From Legionellaceae bacterium (lineage in GTDB: Bacteria; Pseudomonadota; Gammaproteobacteria; Legionellales; Legionellaceae), in contig CANNJG010000026.1 in assembly GCA_947504795.1 (NCBI GenBank), forward strand, positions 1-17,279: DNA of 17,279 bases, read 5' to 3'. The translations under genes were made by a program, and so were the position numbers. The notes beneath the pieces were generated by a model. That model saw nothing but the letters and a program-made list of their open reading frames with translations, had not been told where the DNA came from and did not search any database. The first letter of the stretch is position 1. Each line of letters opens with the position of its first letter. Shown piece after piece: positions 14,256-17,279 of this stretch.

Positions 14256-14918
14256 ATGGATTTAAACGTTAAAGAGATTGTTGTTGGTGTCACGATGCTA
14301 TCGTGGTTTGGAGCTTCGCTTGCCCAGGACGTATCCCCTGATATTTTCAAGCACTCCTTGTATTTAGGTGCGATGGGGGGATTTGGCTCCACGACATGGG
14401 AAGGATTAATGCCGAAGTCAAGCGCTCAAAATTCAGCACTAAGTTTTTCTACGCCTATCGCTGTGCATGAAGGCGGGGGGGTGTGGGGTGTTACCGCTGG
14501 ATATGAGTTTACGCCCTGTTTTGCGGTAGAAGCCAATTATATGTCTTTTCCCGATGCAACATTGGAATTTGATGAGGATAGTTTATTTGCTTTTGATAAT
14601 AATGACGAAACCAAACTCATCACCAACACTCAAACGGGCTCACTAAGTGCAAAAGTCATGTTGGTATTACCAAGAACTAACATGCGGGTTTTCTCTAGTG
14701 CCGGCATTGCAAGCGTCATCCGTGATGATGCGGTCAATAGGGTATATAGAATTTCCCCAGTCTTTGCGTTTGGAGTCAATCTGTTAGTGACGGACCGCGT
14801 GATGGTTGAGCTTGGCAGCAATTACACAGCAGGCTATGGAGAATCTGAAATCAATCCTGTAGAAGATTTTATTCCATTCTTGTATTCTATCTTTTTAAAG
14901 GGTGCTTTGCGGTTTTAA
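14256..14918 (+). CDS. Small outer-membrane beta-barrel protein
   Basis: This 220-residue protein looks like an OmpA/OmpW-size outer-membrane barrel. A signal peptide ends about residue 23 (GASLA, then QD), although its n-region is unusually acidic (D2, E7). The mature part shows alternating polar and hydrophobic strands with aromatic borders, such as HSLYLGAMGGFG, GGVWGVTAGYEF, CFAVEANYMSF, PVFAFGVNLLV and VMVELGSNYTAGYG. It ends in a terminal Phe (LKGALRF), the signal read by the BAM complex. About eight strands fit. The loop between residues 95 and 125 is rich in Asp, Glu and Asn. The ribosome site is weak (GGTTGG). Two coding-strand G runs, six at 14375-14380 and seven at 14475-14481, are notable. 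It ends 22 bp from the convergent transporter gene. Ligand and role are unknown. Confidence 0.8.
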   Translation: MDLNVKEIVVGVTMLSWFGASLAQDVSPDIFKHSLYLGAMGGFGSTTWEGLMPKSSAQNSALSFSTPIAVHEGGGVWGVTAGYEFTPCFAVEANYMSFPDATLEFDEDSLFAFDNNDETKLITNTQTGSLSAKVMLVLPRTNMRVFSSAGIASVIRDDAVNRVYRISPVFAFGVNLLVTDRVMVELGSNYTAGYGESEINPVEDFIPFLYSIFLKGALRF

Positions 14919-14940
14919 TCCACGGGTGTGCTTTCGCTAC

Positions 14941-17148
14941 TTATCCCAATATGTTTTGTATCCATTTAGGTAAGTACCAGTTCCATTGCTTGACAAGCGC
15001 CATCGTGGCCGGCACAAGCAAGGTTCTGATCGCAAAGGCATCGACAAAAATAGCGACGGCTATCCCTAAACCAAACTCTTTAACCATCAAAACATCCGCA
15101 ATCATAAACGAACTGCATAAAACGATGACAATCAATGCCGCACTCGTAATAATGCTGCTACTTTTTACGATTCCATAGACAATACTCTCATTATTATCTT
15201 GAGAGGTAAGATAAGCCTCATGAATTCGGGTCAATAAAAATACTTCATAATCCATAGAAAACCCGAATAATGCACAGAATATAATGACAATTAAATTAAC
15301 GTCTAGAATACCTTGAGGATTGAAGTGTAAGAAAGAATGAAAATGCCCCTCTTGAAAGATATACACCAAAACACCATAGCTGGCGCATAAGCTTAGGACA
15401 TTCATAAAAATCGCTTTTAAGGGTAAAAACAGGGAGCGCAACAAAACCAACAAAATGAGATAAGTGAGACCCAATACCCAACATGCAGCATAGGGCAGGA
15501 TCTGAGCGATAATGCTTAGGACATCATTATTGATGATTGGAACCCCTGTTAAAGTTATTTCTAAGCCTGATGGGGTCGACAAAGTTCTCAATTGGGTAAT
15601 TAAGGCTTTAGTTTCTGTAGAATCCGGAGGATAGTAGCTAATCACTTTTATGACGGTAAAGGTAGCACCTGTAGATTGCTTAAGGAGCTGTCCTATGTGA
15701 TGGTCCCTGATTGTATGCTTATATAACCGAATGTAGTCATTTTTACGCATATCTTTGTTTAGAGATACAATGCTATTCACTTCTGCGACCGAGGGTAATT
15801 TTTTAATACGCTGCACCAGGTCATGTAAACGCGCTATATTTTTTTCTGACAATATAGCTTCGCCTTCAGACGAAACAATCATTGAAATAGGGTTTAATTC
15901 TTGTTCTTTAAAGTTTCGAATGTAGGCATCAAAAAACTGTTGGTTTGTAGAGTTTTTGGGTAATATTTGAAAATTGGCGATACCTATTTGAATGTTATGG
16001 ATGGTGTAGCCTAAAAAGACTATAAAAAGAAAAGTGAAGCCAAAGTATTTTATAGGATTGGTCACTACGTTATTTGCAATTTTGTGCCATGCACTTTTAC
16101 GCGTGGATACCGCATGGATGTTTCTTACGGCGAGTTTGTTAATGCGTTCATCCAGGATACATAATATTGCCGGTAATAATGTTAAAGAGGACGATACGGC
16201 TACAAACACCGCGACTAAGCCGCCAACACCAATTGAAAATAAAATATTAATCGGAAAAAATAACAGAGCACTCAAACTTATAAAAACGGCTAAACCGCTG
16301 AAAAATATAGCCTTACCGGCAGTGGCTAGCGTTATCTGGAGCCTCACAATTTTACTATGTTTTTGCCTGAGTTCTTCTCTGTAACGATTAATGATAAATA
16401 AAGCGTAGTCCAAACTCAAACATAGCCCTAATAACAAGGCAATGTTTAATGTGAAAATAGACAAGGTAGTAAAGTGTGCAATTGTGTACAAGGTTGTTAG
16501 AATAGTTATGGCACAAGCGACGCCTATTCCAATTGGAATTAAGGTCGCCATCACGGTGCCAAAAATTATTAATAGGGTGATAACTGACATCGGGGTTGCA
16601 ACCAGATCACCTTTGAATAAGTCTTTTTGTGTTTGTTCATTTATATTATCAATGAATATCGGTTCTCCACCTAAATTCATGGTCATATGACGCGGCTTTG
16701 TAATGGCTTTGGTGAATTCTGCAAGGTCTTTATTGGAAAGAACTTTTTTCGTTTTCAGTAATACCACGACATAAGCGGTATGCTGATCTTCTGAAATTTG
16801 CTGTTCTTGCGGATAAATAATTTCGTGCTTTAACCAGATTTTTTTTAAGCCAGAAAGAGAATGTGTAATAGCCTGTTTGAATTTGGGACTGTTAGCTTCG
16901 AGTGTATCACTATGATAAATAACAATAAACTGATTATGCCCATAACCAAGTTGAGCCGTTAAAAATTGATCCGCAAGTTCGCTTTGAGATCCATCTGCAG
17001 ACAATCCCGTTGATTGAAACGGTCGAATGATATCAGTCAGAAAAGGCACGCCTGCCGCAACAATTATAATCCAAAGAATAACGATGGATTTTCGATAATG
17101 GTAGACAACATTACCCCATTGATAGAAAATGCTTTGATGTGGATGCAT
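14941..17148 (-). CDS. MMPL/RND-family inner-membrane transporter
   Basis: This proton-driven exporter has 735 residues and the twofold RND layout. It shows TM1 at about 20-40, a periplasmic domain, helices spread over about 185-325 and 368-388, a second periplasmic domain to about 545, and the last helices at 550-712. Each half carries the family's paired Asp-Tyr motif: LSLDYALFIINRYREEL (D247, Y248) and FSMDYEVFLLTRIHEAY (D633, Y634). These match the proton-relay residues described for mycobacterial MmpL3. AAGG six bases before the ATG at 17148 supports the start. MMPL proteins usually move lipids or hydrophobic molecules; the cargo here cannot be read from sequence. No membrane-fusion protein gene is adjacent. 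It begins 11 bp after the stop of the upstream gene, so they probably share a transcript. Confidence 0.92.
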   Translation of the reverse strand: MHPHQSIFYQWGNVVYHYRKSIVILWIIIVAAGVPFLTDIIRPFQSTGLSADGSQSELADQFLTAQLGYGHNQFIVIYHSDTLEANSPKFKQAITHSLSGLKKIWLKHEIIYPQEQQISEDQHTAYVVVLLKTKKVLSNKDLAEFTKAITKPRHMTMNLGGEPIFIDNINEQTQKDLFKGDLVATPMSVITLLIIFGTVMATLIPIGIGVACAITILTTLYTIAHFTTLSIFTLNIALLLGLCLSLDYALFIINRYREELRQKHSKIVRLQITLATAGKAIFFSGLAVFISLSALLFFPINILFSIGVGGLVAVFVAVSSSLTLLPAILCILDERINKLAVRNIHAVSTRKSAWHKIANNVVTNPIKYFGFTFLFIVFLGYTIHNIQIGIANFQILPKNSTNQQFFDAYIRNFKEQELNPISMIVSSEGEAILSEKNIARLHDLVQRIKKLPSVAEVNSIVSLNKDMRKNDYIRLYKHTIRDHHIGQLLKQSTGATFTVIKVISYYPPDSTETKALITQLRTLSTPSGLEITLTGVPIINNDVLSIIAQILPYAACWVLGLTYLILLVLLRSLFLPLKAIFMNVLSLCASYGVLVYIFQEGHFHSFLHFNPQGILDVNLIVIIFCALFGFSMDYEVFLLTRIHEAYLTSQDNNESIVYGIVKSSSIITSAALIVIVLCSSFMIADVLMVKEFGLGIAVAIFVDAFAIRTLLVPATMALVKQWNWYLPKWIQNILG

Positions 17149-17159
17149 AGCAACCTTTC

Positions 17160-17279
17160 TTAGTGCGATCCAAACAACTTTATGACCATACTCTTCATTC
17201 TTGCTAATTCTGCTGAATTAAATTCTTTATACAAATCACTGCCAATATTAAAACTCACGACAATATCCTCCCCTATACC
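17160..17279 (-). CDS. C-terminal end of an unidentified gene upstream of the MMPL transporter
   Basis: The minus-strand frame is open from the right edge to a TAA at 17160-17162. It encodes 39 residues that include ELARMKSMVIKLFGSH at the end. It stops 11 bp before the MMPL start, which suggests one operon. The fragment looks helical and basic near its end, but I cannot assign a family from so little. Inside it, a perfect-looking GGGGAGG (17267-17273) stands eight bases before an in-frame GTG at 17258. A separate 32-residue ORF is therefore possible, though a longer gene is the simpler reading. Confidence 0.6.
   Translation of the reverse strand, partial: GIGEDIVVSFNIGSDLYKEFNSAELARMKSMVIKLFGSH

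Noticed and set aside
16034..16690. Two plus-strand frames (116 and 82 residues) inside the MMPL gene
   Set aside because: Both are antisense to conserved transmembrane segments of the transporter, so they mirror its hydrophobic codons.
1..17279. CRISPR array, tRNA, insertion sequence or prophage
   Set aside because: No regularly spaced repeats, no cloverleaf-like sequence, no transposase or integrase motif, and no flanking target duplications were seen.

Overview
The window reads as chromosomal core sequence from a Gram-negative gammaproteobacterium. Lipid A synthesis (LpxH), the division inhibitor MinC, TldD, a YccA-type membrane protein and an outer-membrane barrel all point that way. The heterodimeric E1-alpha/E1-beta pyruvate dehydrogenase (instead of AceE), the moderately AT-rich composition and the mix of lineage-specific exported proteins suggest the Legionellales (Legionella/Coxiella-like). 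That placement is inference from gene content, not from a phylogenetic marker. No rRNA, tRNA, CRISPR array, transposase, integrase or origin was seen.

Layout. (1) Positions 1-4124, minus strand: a tight operon reading fadD, pdhA, pdhB, pdhC (E2, cut by the left edge). It couples fatty-acid activation to a 2-oxoacid dehydrogenase complex, most likely pyruvate dehydrogenase. (2) Positions 4194-7199, plus strand: minC, lpxH and two unrecognised soluble proteins, packed with overlaps or near-zero spacing, so probably one transcript. (3) Positions 7202-8029, minus strand: a trimeric-type purine nucleoside phosphorylase, convergent with the previous operon (2 bp between stops), with a good sigma70-like promoter. 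(4) Positions 8154-10929, plus strand: korA-korB, a two-subunit 2-oxoacid:ferredoxin oxidoreductase, probably 2-oxoglutarate specific. (5) Positions 10990-12045, minus strand: a YccA/Bax-inhibitor-1 family membrane protein followed by a small Pro/Asn-rich exported protein. An 80-bp symmetric inverted-repeat element lies between them. (6) Positions 12152-13597, plus strand: tldD, whose promoter appears to overlap the yccA-like promoter back to back. (7) Positions 13855-14918, plus strand: a small exported protein with ten cysteines in its mature part, and a small outer-membrane beta-barrel protein. (8) Positions 14941-17279, minus strand: an MMPL/RND-family transporter preceded by the 3' end of an unidentified gene.

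How the genes work together. FadD, the PDH complex and KorAB all feed or drain the acetyl-CoA/2-oxoacid node, and the cell appears to have both an NAD-linked and a ferredoxin-linked 2-oxoacid decarboxylation system. MinC and LpxH link septum placement and lipid A synthesis in one operon with two unknown proteins. The right third is envelope-centred: exported Cys-rich protein, barrel and MMPL transporter.

I did not find a clear undescribed system. The best leads are the unknown gene pair behind minC-lpxH, the inverted-repeat element at 11284-11363, the 9-G tract inside pdhA, and the cysteine-rich exported protein.
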